64,000 nt of DNA from Hyphomonadaceae bacterium (lineage in GTDB: Bacteria > Pseudomonadota > Alphaproteobacteria > Caulobacterales > Aquidulcibacteraceae). The stretch is taken from contig JAHDXR010000009.1 of assembly GCA_023384105.1 (NCBI GenBank), positions 89,615 through 153,614 on the forward strand. Reading direction: 5' to 3'. Both the position numbers and the translations under genes were made by a program. The notes beneath the pieces were generated by a model. That model saw nothing but the letters and a program-made list of their open reading frames with translations, did no database searches and was not told the DNA's origin. Of this stretch, positions 15,610 to 25,218 are shown in pieces (within the stretch, counting starts at the first letter, position 1; the number at the start of each line of letters is the position of its first letter).

Positions 15610-17451
15610 CTAGGGCGTGTGCACGTAGGAGCCGGGCGCATCGGGCAGCGCCTCCACCGGATCGCCCGCTCCCATGCGCGGCGGCGCCGTCCACTCGCCG
15701 GAGCGCGCATCGAGCCACGCGCTCCACGCCGGCCACCAGGAGCCCTCCGTCACAGACGCGCGCGCAGCCCATTGATTGGGATCGAGGCGGCGCGCGCCGC
15801 GCTTGCGCGTCAGCATGCGATAGCGCCGCCACGGATCGCGCGCATCGGAGACGATGCCCGCATTGTGCCCCCCATTCGTGAGCAGGAACGTCAGCTCCCC
15901 TTCCACCAGCTGATGCAGCTTATAGACCGAGCGCCAAGGCGCAACATGGTCCGTTTCGGTGGACACCACAAACATCGGCGCGGCGATATCGCCAAGCGAA
16001 ACCGGCCCGCCGGAGACCTGATAGCGGCCCTCGCTCAGGTCGTTGCGCAGGAACAGCTGATTCAGATATTCCGAGTGCATCCGATAGGGCAGCCGCGTGC
16101 CGTCCGCGTTCCAGGCCATGAGATCGCTCATGGGCGCCCGCTCGCCCAGCAGGTACTCGCGCACGACGCGCGACCAGATCAGATCGTTCGACCGCAGAAT
16201 CTGGAACGCGCCCGCCATCTGCTTCTGGTCGAGAAAGCCCTGCTCCCACATCAGGTCTTCCAGGAAGGCGACCTGTTTTTCGTTGATGAACAACATCAGC
16301 TCGCCGGCTTCCTCGAAGTCGACCTGAGCGGCGAAGAACGTCAGCGACTTCAGGCGGTCATCCTCGTCGCGGGCCATGGCTGCGGCGGCGATCGCCAGGA
16401 GCGTTCCGCCAAGACAATAGCCGGCCGCGTGAATCTTCTGGCTGGGAACGATGGCGCCGATCGCGTCCAACGCCGCCATCGGCCCGAGCCGGAGATAGTC
16501 GTCCATTCCCAGGTCACGGTCCTGATGGCCGGGATTCTTCCACGAGATGACGAAAACGGTATAACCCTGCCGCACCAAGTGCTCGACCAGCGAGCGCTGC
16601 GGCGCGAGATCGAGAATGTAGTATTTCATGATCCACGCCGGCACGATCAGCACCGGCTCGGGCCGCACTGTCTCCGTTTGCGGCGCATACTGGATCAGCT
16701 CGATCAGCGCGTTCGAATAGACGACCTTGCCGGGCGTCGCGGCCATCGTCTCGCCGACGCGGAAGCTCTCGTTCGTTTCCTGCGCGCGCAGCGCCAGCGC
16801 GGACTGCATGTCCTCCACGAAGTGGCTCCAGCCGCGAGCCAGATTGGCGCCGCGCTCTTCCAGCGTCCTGTCGATGACGACCGGGTTGGTCCAGAAGAAG
16901 TTCGACGGCGAAATTATATCCAGCCATTGGCGCGCCGCGAACTCGATCGCCCGCTCATTCTGCGGCGTCAGCCCACGCAGACCGGTGGTTGCGTTGTGCC
17001 ACCATTGCTGAGACAGCAGGAAGCCCTGGTAATAGAAGCAATAGGGCGCACGCGCCCAGGCGGGATCGCGGAACCGCCGGTCCTGCGGCAGCGGCTCGAT
17101 ACAGTCGGGCGTATCCTCGCCGGCCACCGAGCGCAGATAGGCGTAGCGCGCGAAGCGGAGCCATTTGCGCTGCGCCTTACTGATCAGCTGCGCCTGCTTG
17201 CCCGGCGCAAAGGCGAGGCCGCCCAGCCAGTCCAGATAGGCGCTCGCCAGAGCGCGCGGCGACATCCCGAGCGTAAAGCGCGCCATCGCCGCGTGCACGG
17301 AGCGGTCCAGGACATCGAAGGTCGCGGAATATCCGGCCGGATCGCCGACATCCTGCGGCGTGACCGGCGCGAACGGCGCCGCGCGCTTGCCGGACGGGCC
17401 CGGCAAAGCACTGGCCTTCCGCACGCGCGCCGCCGAACCGTCATCCGCCAT
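15610..17451 (-). CDS. phaC: Class I poly(3-hydroxyalkanoate) synthase
   Basis: A 613-residue PHA synthase that polymerises 3-hydroxyacyl-CoA at the granule surface. The N-terminal domain (residues 40-250) has the class I pattern ending RVGETMAATPGKVVYSNALIELIQY. The alpha/beta-hydrolase core has the lipase-like box GYCLGG with nucleophile Cys346, a catalytic Asp in VSTETDHVAPW and a His in TNGGHNAG. It starts at the ATG at 17451 behind AGGAGA. No phaA, phaB or phasin gene is adjacent; it pairs with the antiporter gene instead. Carbon storage fits a set of genes active when respiration is limited. Confidence 0.93.
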   Translation of the reverse strand: MADDGSAARVRKASALPGPSGKRAAPFAPVTPQDVGDPAGYSATFDVLDRSVHAAMARFTLGMSPRALASAYLDWLGGLAFAPGKQAQLISKAQRKWLRFARYAYLRSVAGEDTPDCIEPLPQDRRFRDPAWARAPYCFYYQGFLLSQQWWHNATTGLRGLTPQNERAIEFAARQWLDIISPSNFFWTNPVVIDRTLEERGANLARGWSHFVEDMQSALALRAQETNESFRVGETMAATPGKVVYSNALIELIQYAPQTETVRPEPVLIVPAWIMKYYILDLAPQRSLVEHLVRQGYTVFVISWKNPGHQDRDLGMDDYLRLGPMAALDAIGAIVPSQKIHAAGYCLGGTLLAIAAAAMARDEDDRLKSLTFFAAQVDFEEAGELMLFINEKQVAFLEDLMWEQGFLDQKQMAGAFQILRSNDLIWSRVVREYLLGERAPMSDLMAWNADGTRLPYRMHSEYLNQLFLRNDLSEGRYQVSGGPVSLGDIAAPMFVVSTETDHVAPWRSVYKLHQLVEGELTFLLTNGGHNAGIVSDARDPWRRYRMLTRKRGARRLDPNQWAARASVTEGSWWPAWSAWLDARSGEWTAPPRMGAGDPVEALPDAPGSYVHTP

Positions 17452-17650
17452 TGTCCAATCTCCTGCGCCGCACACGTTCTAGATGCGATAATAGGAGCCA
17501 AGCGGGCAAAGCTCACGCCACTGCAACCGATGTTGATGGCGGCGCCCGCCGCGCGCCAGCTCAGACGCCGTAAGCATCGCCGACAAGTCCTTAACAGGAA
17601 AGTCGCCGCTCTGTGGTCGCGGACAAATGCCCAACCGCCGGGCGCCGGCA

Positions 17651-17664
17651 TTGATCCAGCGCAA
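17651..17664 (+). promoter_or_regulatory. Weak FNR-type site before the acyl-CoA ligase/acetyltransferase
   Basis: TTGAT-CCAG-CGCAA has a perfect left half and a partial right half, and lies 75 bp before the ATG at 17740. It is at a distance similar to the stronger sites, so it is recorded as a possible weak site only. Confidence 0.25.
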
Positions 17665-17739
17665 GGCGAACACGGGCCCCATGCGCCCCCTGCTTAACGC
17701 TGGCGCTTATCCGCCGCACGAGGCACATTCGACGACGCC

Positions 17740-20391
17740 ATGACCACCCGCAATTTTGACGCCTTGTTCGCACCGCGCGCCATTGCGCTGATCGGCGCCA
17801 GCAACCGGCCGGGATCGGTCGGCGCCGTCCTGGCGCACAATCTTTATGCAGGCGGCTTCGCCGGGCCCGTACTGAGCGTGAACCCGCGCGAAACCCAGAT
17901 CGCGGGCAGGCCGAGTTTCCAAAGCGTCGACGATCTGCCCCACACGCCTGATCTGGCCGTGATCGCAACCCCGGCTGCGACTATTCCGGACCTGATCGGC
18001 ACGTTGGGCGCGCGCGGCTGCCGCGCAGCGGTCGTGATCAGCGCCGGCTTCAGCCAGGGCGACTTGCGCCAGCGCATGCTGGACGCCTCGCGGCCGCACC
18101 TGCTGCGCATTCTCGGCCCCAACTGCCTCGGCTTCATCTCGCCGGTGCGCGCCATCAACGCCAGCTTCGCCCATCTGGCCCCGCAGAGAGGCGACATCGC
18201 CTTCATCTCGCAGTCCGGCGCGATCCTCACCTCGATGCTGGACTGGGCGGTCGAGCGCGGCATCGGCTTCTCTCACATCCTCTCGCTCGGCGACATGAGC
18301 GACATCGATTTCGGCGACGCGCTGGATTATCTGGCGCTCGATCCGCGGACGAAGTCGATCCTGCTCTACGTCGAAAGCATCACCCACGCCCGCAAGTTCA
18401 TGTCGGCGGCGCGGATCGCCGCGCGGGTGAAGCCGGTTATCGTCATCAAGGCGGGCCGCAGCGCCGCGGGCGCGCACGCCGCCGCCTCGCACACCGGCGC
18501 TCTGGCCGGATCGGACGCTGTCTACGACGCCGCCATCCGCCGCGCGGGGATGCTGCGCGTGAAGGAGGTGCGCGAGCTGTTCGACGCCGCCGCGGCGCTG
18601 GCGGCGGGGCTGCGCGTGCACGGCGACCGCCTCGCCGTCCTGACCAATGGCGGCGGCCTCGGCGTGCTGGCCGCCGACGCGCTCGAGGAAGCCGGCGGCC
18701 AACTGGCCGGCCTGAGCGAGGCCACTATGGCCGCGCTCGATGCGGCGCTGCCGCCGACCTGGTCGCGCGGCAACCCGGTCGACATCATCGGCGACGCCGA
18801 TGGCGCGCGGTACGAACGCGCGCTGCAGGCGCTGCTGCGGAGCCGCGACCATGACGCGGTTCTGGTGATGAACTGCCCCACCGGCGTCGCAGACAGCATG
18901 GACGCAGCCGAAGCCACCATCGCCGCGCACGCCGCCCACAATGTGCGTCCGGTGCTGACCTGCTGGATGGGCGAAGCGACCGCCGAACCGGCGCGCCGGC
19001 GGCTGTCCGCGGCGGGCCTCTCCTCCTACGAGACCCCCGATGAAGCGGTCGGCGCCTTCATGCGGCTCGTGAACTACGCCAGGAACCAGGCCGCGCTGAT
19101 GGAGACGCCACAGGCGGTCGCGCAGCGGCCGCCGGAAGCGCCAGCCGTCGCCAAACGCATCATCGACGGCGCGTTGAGCGAAGGCCGCACGCTCCTGACC
19201 GAGCCGGAAGCCAAAGCCCTGCTCGCCGCCTATGGCGTCCCCACGGTCGAGACGTTCATCGCGCCGACGCCCGAAGCCGCCGCCACGCGCGCGGATGCGA
19301 TTGCGCGCCCGGTAGCGCTGAAGATCCTGTCGCCCGACATCACGCACAAGTCCGATGTCGGCGGCGTGCGGCTCAATCTGCGCGACGGCGCGGCGGTGCG
19401 CAAAGCGGCGGAGGAAATGCTCGCGCGCGTCGCGCAAACCGCGCCCGACGCGCGCATCACCGGCTTCACGGTGCAGGAAATGATCTCGCGCCCGAAGGCC
19501 AAGGAATTGCTGCTTGGCGTCAGCGAAGATCAGACTTTCGGACCGGTGCTAATGTTCGGACAGGGCGGGACCGCCGTCGAAATCATCGCCGACCGCGCCA
19601 TAGCGCTGCCGCCGCTCAATTCCGCCCTGGCCCGCACCCTGATCGCGCGCACGCGCATTTCGAAGCTGCTTCAGGGCTATCGCGACGTCGCGCCGGCGGA
19701 CCTCGACGCCGTCGTGCACGCGATGCTGGCGCTCTCCGACATGGCCTGCGATCTGGCCGAGATCACCGAACTCGACATCAATCCGTTGCTCGCCGACCAG
19801 GACGGCGTGCTGGCGCTCGATGCACGCGTGGTGGTGCGCAAAGCCGAGACTACAGCCGAGGCGCGCCTGGCGATCAGGCCCTATCCGCGGACGCTGGAAA
19901 GCATCATGCAATTGGAGGACGGTGCGACGCTATGCGTGCGGCCGCTGAGGCCCGAAGACGAGCCCGCCATCGTCGCCTTCAGCAAGAGCACCTCGCCCGA
20001 GGATTTGCGCCTGCGCTTCCACGGCGCGCCGCGCGAGATCACTCACGACATCGCCGCGCGCCTCACCCAGATCGATTATGACCGCGAGATGGCCTTGGCG
20101 GCGTTCGAGGACAACGGCGCGGTCGTCGGCGTGGCGCGGCTGGTGTTTGACCCCAACATTCACAACGGCGAGTACGCCATCCTGGTGCGCACCGATGCGC
20201 AGGGCCGCGGCGTCGGCCGGCGCCTGATGCAGGCGCTGATCGAGTACGCCCGCAGCCGCGAGGCGCAGACGCTTCAGGGCGAGGTTCTCGCCGAGAACGT
20301 CAACATGCTGAACTTCGTCCGCGGGCTCGGCGGCGAATGCGTCCGCCATCGCGCCGAGCCCGGCATCGTCAGCACGCACTTCAAGCTCTGA
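17740..20391 (+). CDS. PatZ-like ADP-forming acyl-CoA ligase/GNAT acetyltransferase
   Basis: An 883-residue fusion. Domains in order are a CoA-binding Rossmann domain (LFAPRAIALIGASNRPGSVG), a succinyl-CoA-ligase-like domain (FISQSGAILTSMLDW; SHTGALAGSDAVYDAA), an ATP-grasp domain from about 475 (VALKILSPDITHKSDVGGVRLNLRDG; VQEMISRPKAKELLLGVS; ITELDINPLL) and a C-terminal GNAT domain from about 730 (LRPEDEPAIVAF; AILVRTDAQGRGVGRRLMQALIEYA). Length and order match the PatZ protein-lysine acetyltransferases, in which the ligase part is often inactive. The HTGA histidine is kept, so ligase activity is possible. It is divergent from phaC. Confidence 0.9.
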   Translation: MTTRNFDALFAPRAIALIGASNRPGSVGAVLAHNLYAGGFAGPVLSVNPRETQIAGRPSFQSVDDLPHTPDLAVIATPAATIPDLIGTLGARGCRAAVVISAGFSQGDLRQRMLDASRPHLLRILGPNCLGFISPVRAINASFAHLAPQRGDIAFISQSGAILTSMLDWAVERGIGFSHILSLGDMSDIDFGDALDYLALDPRTKSILLYVESITHARKFMSAARIAARVKPVIVIKAGRSAAGAHAAASHTGALAGSDAVYDAAIRRAGMLRVKEVRELFDAAAALAAGLRVHGDRLAVLTNGGGLGVLAADALEEAGGQLAGLSEATMAALDAALPPTWSRGNPVDIIGDADGARYERALQALLRSRDHDAVLVMNCPTGVADSMDAAEATIAAHAAHNVRPVLTCWMGEATAEPARRRLSAAGLSSYETPDEAVGAFMRLVNYARNQAALMETPQAVAQRPPEAPAVAKRIIDGALSEGRTLLTEPEAKALLAAYGVPTVETFIAPTPEAAATRADAIARPVALKILSPDITHKSDVGGVRLNLRDGAAVRKAAEEMLARVAQTAPDARITGFTVQEMISRPKAKELLLGVSEDQTFGPVLMFGQGGTAVEIIADRAIALPPLNSALARTLIARTRISKLLQGYRDVAPADLDAVVHAMLALSDMACDLAEITELDINPLLADQDGVLALDARVVVRKAETTAEARLAIRPYPRTLESIMQLEDGATLCVRPLRPEDEPAIVAFSKSTSPEDLRLRFHGAPREITHDIAARLTQIDYDREMALAAFEDNGAVVGVARLVFDPNIHNGEYAILVRTDAQGRGVGRRLMQALIEYARSREAQTLQGEVLAENVNMLNFVRGLGGECVRHRAEPGIVSTHFKL

Positions 20392-20522
20392 TCAATCAAT
20401 CAGACCCCAGCGGCCCAGGAATGGCGCTGCGGCCCGTCAATTCCGACTAAAATAGTCAACATTTTGAGAGCCTTGGCGCGCCTCTCTTGCCTTACGGGCA
20501 GCGCGACAACTCGGCGCACATA

Positions 20523-20539
20523 TTGCGATTGACTTGCAA
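20523..20539 (+). promoter_or_regulatory. Predicted Fur box before the siderophore receptor operon
   Basis: TTGCGATTGACTTGCAA, a TTGC-N9-GCAA palindrome 53 bp before the receptor ATG. It matches the reverse complement of the feoA site at 15 of 17 positions, which supports both as Fur operators. Confidence 0.7.
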
Positions 20540-20592
20540 TAGCATAGAGTAGAGGCGTTTCGCCACCTTTCAGCGGGCTTGGGAACGGGGAC

Positions 20593-22803
20593 ATGAAAAC
20601 GCTTTGGAACACGTCGTGCGGCGCCGCTCTGGCGCTTTGCTTGGGCGCAGGCGCCGCCCAGGCGCAGGAAGCGGCGACACAGTCGGAGACGATCGTCGTC
20701 ACCGCGACCGGCCGCACCGAAGCGCTGTCGAGCACCAAGACCGACACCCCGCTGATCGAGACGCCGCAATCGATCTCTGTCATCACCCGCGAGGAAATGG
20801 ACGTGCGCGCCGTGCACACGGTGTCGGACGCGCTCGCCTATTCCGCCGGCGTTCAAGCCGAATCGGCCGGCATCGACAGCCGCGTCGACGAAGTGACCGT
20901 GCGCGGCTTCGGCGCCGGCGGCTTCTCCTCGAACAACAACTTCCTCGACGGCCTGCGTCTGCCCTCCGGCGGACAGTGGACGCGCCTCGCCTTCGACCCG
21001 TTCGGCCTGCAGCAGATCGATGTGCTCAAGGGGCCGTCGAGCGTGCTCTACGGACAGTCGGCGCCCGGCGGCATCGTCAACACGGTGACCAAGCGCCCGT
21101 CGCTCCGCACGGCCAACGAGATCATGTGGCAAAGCGCCGGCTATACGGAGCTGGAGCGCTGGCAACACCAGGTCGCCGCCGACGTCGGCGGCTCGCTGTC
21201 GGCCGATGACGGCGTGCTCTATCGACTGGTCGGCCTCTACCGCGACGGCGACACCCAGATCGACGAGACGTCGAACAGCCGGCTGTTCTTCTCGCCCAGC
21301 CTGAGCTGGGACATCGGTCCCGACACCAGCGTCACGTTCCTGGCGCAGTACCAGCAGGACCGCGGCGGTTCGACCTACCAGTTCCTGCCCATGACCGGCA
21401 CGCTGCTGCCCAGCAACGGGCGGCGCATCGCCGTCGATTCCTATCTCGGCGAGCCGGACTGGAACGTGTTTGACCGCGATCAGCATCTCGGCGCCGTGTT
21501 CTTCACCCACAATTTCAGCGACGCGCTGACCCTGCGCAGCAATCTGCGCTACACGCATGCGGATTCGCTCTATCGCGTCACCGTGCTCGCCGGCGACACC
21601 GTCACCAGCTGCGGCGCCATTGCGGGCTGCATTCCGGGACAGACGATCAATCGCCGGGCCGTGCAGGGGGTCGGCGAAACCGACGGCTGGGCCATCGACA
21701 ATCAGCTCGAATACGAGTTCACGACCGGTGCGATCGAGCACACGCTGCTGGGCGGCGTCGATTATTTCTACACCGAATGGTCGCACAATCGCGACCTGGT
21801 GACGCCATCGCAAGTGCTGCCGCTGCTCGATATCTTCAATCCGGCTCCGCGCGGCTCTTCGAGCTATGCGGCCAATCTCAATCCGCAGGCGGCGAATCTC
21901 TACATCGACACCGAGAGCAGCCAGACCGGCGTCTACATCCAGGATCAGCTTGCGATCGGCAACTGGCGCATCGCGATCGGCGCGCGCCACGACTGGGCCG
22001 AAGATGACACCTACTATCCGCTGATCGGCGGCCCCGCCACGCATGTCGAGGCCGACGACACCACTTGGCGGGCCGGGGCGGTCTATCTCTTCGACAACGG
22101 CTTTGCGCCCTATTTCAGCTATTCGGAATCGTTCCTGCCGGCGTCGGGCACGTATTTCGACGGCCGCCCCTTCGAGCCTACCACCGGTCAGCAATACGAA
22201 GCCGGCATCCGCTATCAACCGCCGGGCTCGAACGCGTTCATCACGCTCGGCGTCTACGAAATCACGCAGCAGAACCTCACGACGCCCGACCCCGTGAACA
22301 TGTGCGGCGCCAATCCGTGCTCGGTGCAAACGGGAGAAGCGCAGATTCGCGGCGTCGAACTGGAAGGCCGCGCAACGCTTCCGTTCGGCCTGGCCGTAAT
22401 CGCCACGGCGACGGAGATGGACACCGAGATCACGCGCACCAATACCGCCGCCGAACTGGGCAACCAGCTCGCGCAAGCGCCCGAGCACATGGCCTCGCTG
22501 TTTCTCGACTATCGCTTCGACGCCGGCCCGCTCAACGGCTTGGGCGTCGGCGGCGGCGTCCGCTACACGGGCGAAAGCTACGGCAATGTCACCAACACGA
22601 TCGCCATTCCCGACTACACCGTGTTTGACCTCTTCGCGCGTTACGATCTCGGCGCGCTCAACGCGGCCTGGAGCGGCGCCATCGTATCGGTCAACGCGCG
22701 CAACGCCGCCGACGAAACCTACGTCGCGACCTGCTACAGCGTCGCCGCCTGCTATTACGGCTCCGGCCGCACGCTGAACGTCCGCCTGCAATACCGTTGG
22801 TAG
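20593..22803 (+). CDS. TonB-dependent siderophore receptor
   Basis: A 736-residue outer-membrane receptor of the ferric-siderophore type. A signal peptide ends at AQAQE, then the TonB box SETIVVTATGR, a plug with PLIETPQSISVITREEMD, VRGFGAGGFSSNNNFLDGLRLPSGGQW and VLKGPSSVLYGQSAPGGIVNTVTKRP, and a barrel ending in NVRLQYRW with a terminal aromatic residue. The plug motif ETPQSISVIT is typical of siderophore receptors. A Fur-type operator precedes it. Three inner-membrane genes follow in the same direction, forming an iron-uptake module without its own ABC importer; reduction at the inner membrane and FeoAB could complete the path. Confidence 0.92.
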   Translation: MKTLWNTSCGAALALCLGAGAAQAQEAATQSETIVVTATGRTEALSSTKTDTPLIETPQSISVITREEMDVRAVHTVSDALAYSAGVQAESAGIDSRVDEVTVRGFGAGGFSSNNNFLDGLRLPSGGQWTRLAFDPFGLQQIDVLKGPSSVLYGQSAPGGIVNTVTKRPSLRTANEIMWQSAGYTELERWQHQVAADVGGSLSADDGVLYRLVGLYRDGDTQIDETSNSRLFFSPSLSWDIGPDTSVTFLAQYQQDRGGSTYQFLPMTGTLLPSNGRRIAVDSYLGEPDWNVFDRDQHLGAVFFTHNFSDALTLRSNLRYTHADSLYRVTVLAGDTVTSCGAIAGCIPGQTINRRAVQGVGETDGWAIDNQLEYEFTTGAIEHTLLGGVDYFYTEWSHNRDLVTPSQVLPLLDIFNPAPRGSSSYAANLNPQAANLYIDTESSQTGVYIQDQLAIGNWRIAIGARHDWAEDDTYYPLIGGPATHVEADDTTWRAGAVYLFDNGFAPYFSYSESFLPASGTYFDGRPFEPTTGQQYEAGIRYQPPGSNAFITLGVYEITQQNLTTPDPVNMCGANPCSVQTGEAQIRGVELEGRATLPFGLAVIATATEMDTEITRTNTAAELGNQLAQAPEHMASLFLDYRFDAGPLNGLGVGGGVRYTGESYGNVTNTIAIPDYTVFDLFARYDLGALNAAWSGAIVSVNARNAADETYVATCYSVAACYYGSGRTLNVRLQYRW

Positions 22804-22852
22804 GAGCCGTGGCCCTTCGAGTTCGCCCGACCGCAAACTGGCCGGCGTCGTC

Positions 22853-23134
22853 ATGACGCCGGCCGCCGCGTCTGCGTTGGCGATCGCGCTTGGCGTGTTC
22901 GGCGCGACGGCGCTCTATCTCGGGGCGCCGTGGCAGCGCCTGCTGCGCCAACGCTGGCCAGCCGTCGCAAGCCTCGGCCTCGGCTGCGTGGGCTTGGCGG
23001 CCTCGCTTGCGCTGTTCGCGGCGCAGCTCAACGTCGCCGTCGCCATCTATTCGTGGCTCACGCTGCTGATGATCTGCTTCAGCGTGCTGCCCTTCCTCGC
23101 CGCCTATCTGCGCCGCAGCGAGACCAAGGCATGA
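22853..23134 (+). CDS. Small membrane protein of the siderophore operon (DUF3649/DUF3325-like)
   Basis: A 93-residue protein with three predicted membrane segments (about 5-25, 39-58 and 62-82). It begins 49 bp after the receptor stop and overlaps the next start codon (ATGA). Small proteins of this kind are common between siderophore receptors and PepSY membrane proteins. No catalytic motif is seen. The exact DUF cannot be fixed by eye, so the role in iron uptake is inferred from position. Confidence 0.7.
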   Translation: MTPAAASALAIALGVFGATALYLGAPWQRLLRQRWPAVASLGLGCVGLAASLALFAAQLNVAVAIYSWLTLLMICFSVLPFLAAYLRRSETKA

Positions 23135-23433
23135 CCGGCGCCGCAAAGCTCACCAGCCGTAACTGGTTCGGCAAGGCCACGGCCGGCCTGATCCTCGGCT
23201 TCGCCGTCGCCATCGGCGTGAGTGCGCTGTTTGCGCATCTCACGCCGGGCGGGCTTACGCCGTCTTCCGGCAAGGCGCAGCTCAACATGTGGATCGTGGC
23301 GCCGATCTGGGCGGGCGTTCTCAGCTTCTGCTTCCTCTTTCGCGACGGCAAGTCGGCTTGGCTCAAGCTCGGCGCGGCGACCTTCGCCATCTATGCGCTG
23401 CTCTATGGCGGCCGCTGGCTGATCGGACTCTAA
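23131..23433 (+). CDS. Small membrane protein of the siderophore operon
   Basis: A 100-residue protein with three hydrophobic segments (about 16-35, 50-68 and 78-97). The ATG at 23131 overlaps the previous stop and the PepSY gene starts 3 bp after its end, so it is inside the operon. I do not recognise it beyond its resemblance to the small iron-operon membrane proteins that precede PepSY-type reductase genes. It may be a subunit or assembly partner of that protein. Confidence 0.65.
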   Translation: MTGAAKLTSRNWFGKATAGLILGFAVAIGVSALFAHLTPGGLTPSSGKAQLNMWIVAPIWAGVLSFCFLFRDGKSAWLKLGAATFAIYALLYGGRWLIGL

Positions 23434-23436
23434 CCC

Positions 23437-25068
23437 ATGCGCGCCGACATCGTTCGCACTTACAAGGACATTCACTCCTGGGTCGGCATCATCAGCGGGC
23501 TTGCGCTGTTCATCGCCTTCTATGCCGGCGCGATCACCATGTTCGAGACGCCGCTGCAACGCTGGGCGAGCGCGCCCTCCACGCTGCCTGCGGCGGTGGC
23601 GCTGGACGATGCGCCGCGCCTCGCCGAAGCAATGATCGCCGCTCACCCTGAAGCGGCGCGGCGCTATATCGTCCATGTCGAGACCAATCCCGAAACGCCG
23701 GCGCGCGTCTCGTGGTCGACCGGCGGCAGAGGCGAGGAAGGACCGCAAGTTCTTTACGGCGCCAGCTTCGCCGAGGACGGAACCCTCGTCAGCGAGCGGC
23801 TCGACGTGTCTCCAGTCGCGCAGCTGGTGGACATCCTGCACCAGCAGATCGGCCTCACCATCGACCACGAGATCGCGATGCCGATCATGGGCGCGATCTG
23901 TCTGCTCTATGCGATCGCCATCGTGTCCGGCATTATCGCGCTGCTGCCGAGCATGGTGAAAGACCTGTTCGCGTTGCGATTCGGCAAGAACCTGAAGCGC
24001 ATGTGGCTGGACGTGCACAATGCGCTCGGTCTGTTCAGCGTCCCGTTCCACCTGGTCATGGCGCTGACCGCGCTCATCTTCGCCTTCCATGATCAGATCT
24101 ACGACATCCAGGACGCTATCGTGTACGAGCACCGCCTGGACGATCAGTGGGCCGCCGCGCGTCCGCCGCTGCCGCAGCCGGGCGAAGGCGCGCAGATGCT
24201 GGCGCCGTCGCAGCTGCTGGCGCGGCTGTCGGAGCAGGCTCCGGGCTTCACGCCGACCGCAATCGAATATCGCGCCGCCCCCAATGGGGCGATGCTCACC
24301 CAGATCGCGGGCTACGATCCGCGCTACGGCATGCGCGCGCCGACCTACGGCTTCGCCACGGTCGATCCGTACAGCGGCCGAGTGCTGCAGGACGATTACC
24401 TCCCCGGCCATCAGACCGGCTGGGTCGCCGTCGTGACGCAGTTCTTCACGCTGCATTTCGGCTCCTATGGCGGCGATCCGATCCGTTGGGCCTACTTCTT
24501 TCTCGGCCTCGGCGGCGCCTTCATCTTCTACACCGGCAACCTGTTGTGGATCGAAGCGCGCCGCCGCCGCATCACGCGCGACAATCCCGAGACGCCGCAA
24601 AAGCTTTCGACGCGCATTCTGGGCAGCCTGACCATCGGCGTGGCGCTGGGCTGCGTCGCCGGCATTTCCACCACGATCGCCGCGGCCAAGTGGCTGCCCG
24701 GCCATGTCGACGATCTCAACGCCGCCCACACCTGGATCTATTACGCCGTCTTCCTGGCGGCGATTGGCTGGGCGTTTCTGCGCGGGCCGGCGCGCGGTTC
24801 TGTTGAACTGCTCTGGGCGTGCGCGGCGACGACCGCGCTCATCCCGCTCTCCACCCTGCTTGGCGCGGCCGGCGCCACGGACGCCTGGGTGTGGCGCGAC
24901 GCGAGCATCCTGGTCGATGTCGTCGCGATAGCGGGCGTGGCATGCTTCGCCTTGTTCGCCCGCGTCACCGCGCACCGCATCGCACACGGACCGCGCGACA
25001 GCATCTGGTCGGCGCACGCCATGCGTGAGACCCCGCCCCAACCGGACGCCCAGAACGTCTCGGCCTAG
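23437..25068 (+). CDS. PepSY-associated inner-membrane protein (siderophore-iron reductase type)
   Basis: A 543-residue PepSY_TM protein. It opens with RTYKDIHSWVGIISGLALFIAFYAGAITMFE, the typical first helix with a conserved His, then a periplasmic PepSY loop, helices around 140-160 and LDVHNALGLFSVPFHLVMALTALIFAFHD, a second loop, and four or five C-terminal helices. The conserved HSW, DVHN and PFHL histidines could bind haem. Relatives such as FoxB/FpvG reduce ferric siderophores at the inner membrane. Position after a siderophore receptor with a Fur box supports this role. Confidence 0.83.
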   Translation: MRADIVRTYKDIHSWVGIISGLALFIAFYAGAITMFETPLQRWASAPSTLPAAVALDDAPRLAEAMIAAHPEAARRYIVHVETNPETPARVSWSTGGRGEEGPQVLYGASFAEDGTLVSERLDVSPVAQLVDILHQQIGLTIDHEIAMPIMGAICLLYAIAIVSGIIALLPSMVKDLFALRFGKNLKRMWLDVHNALGLFSVPFHLVMALTALIFAFHDQIYDIQDAIVYEHRLDDQWAAARPPLPQPGEGAQMLAPSQLLARLSEQAPGFTPTAIEYRAAPNGAMLTQIAGYDPRYGMRAPTYGFATVDPYSGRVLQDDYLPGHQTGWVAVVTQFFTLHFGSYGGDPIRWAYFFLGLGGAFIFYTGNLLWIEARRRRITRDNPETPQKLSTRILGSLTIGVALGCVAGISTTIAAAKWLPGHVDDLNAAHTWIYYAVFLAAIGWAFLRGPARGSVELLWACAATTALIPLSTLLGAAGATDAWVWRDASILVDVVAIAGVACFALFARVTAHRIAHGPRDSIWSAHAMRETPPQPDAQNVSA

Positions 25069-25091
25069 CGCGCCATGCGCTAAACTCGACG

Positions 25092-25210
25092 CCTATGGAC
25101 CGCCGGCGTCCCGCCGGCCTGCGCGACTTTTTTTGAAGGAGCGCGGCAGGAGCCGCACGTTCCCCCTTTAAACGTTCGTGCAGGCCGGCGGGACGCCGGC
25201 GGTCCATAGG
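25092..25210. repeat. Inverted-repeat element E1 with perfect 31-bp arms
   Basis: The arms at 25092-25122 and 25180-25210 are perfect inverted copies. Each begins CCTATGGACCGCCGGCG and carries two GCCGGC cores. The 57-bp centre has a T-run and no ORF. It fills the gap between the convergent PepSY and tryptophanase genes. It is related to the elements at 27676 and 49605, so it looks like a REP/MITE-type unit that may also stop transcription from both sides. Confidence 0.85.
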
Positions 25211-25218
25211 GCGCGTAG

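Noticed and set aside
25092..25210. E1 as an insertion sequence
   Set aside because: There are strong inverted arms but no transposase or other ORF inside only 119 bp, so it is at most a non-autonomous or REP-like unit.
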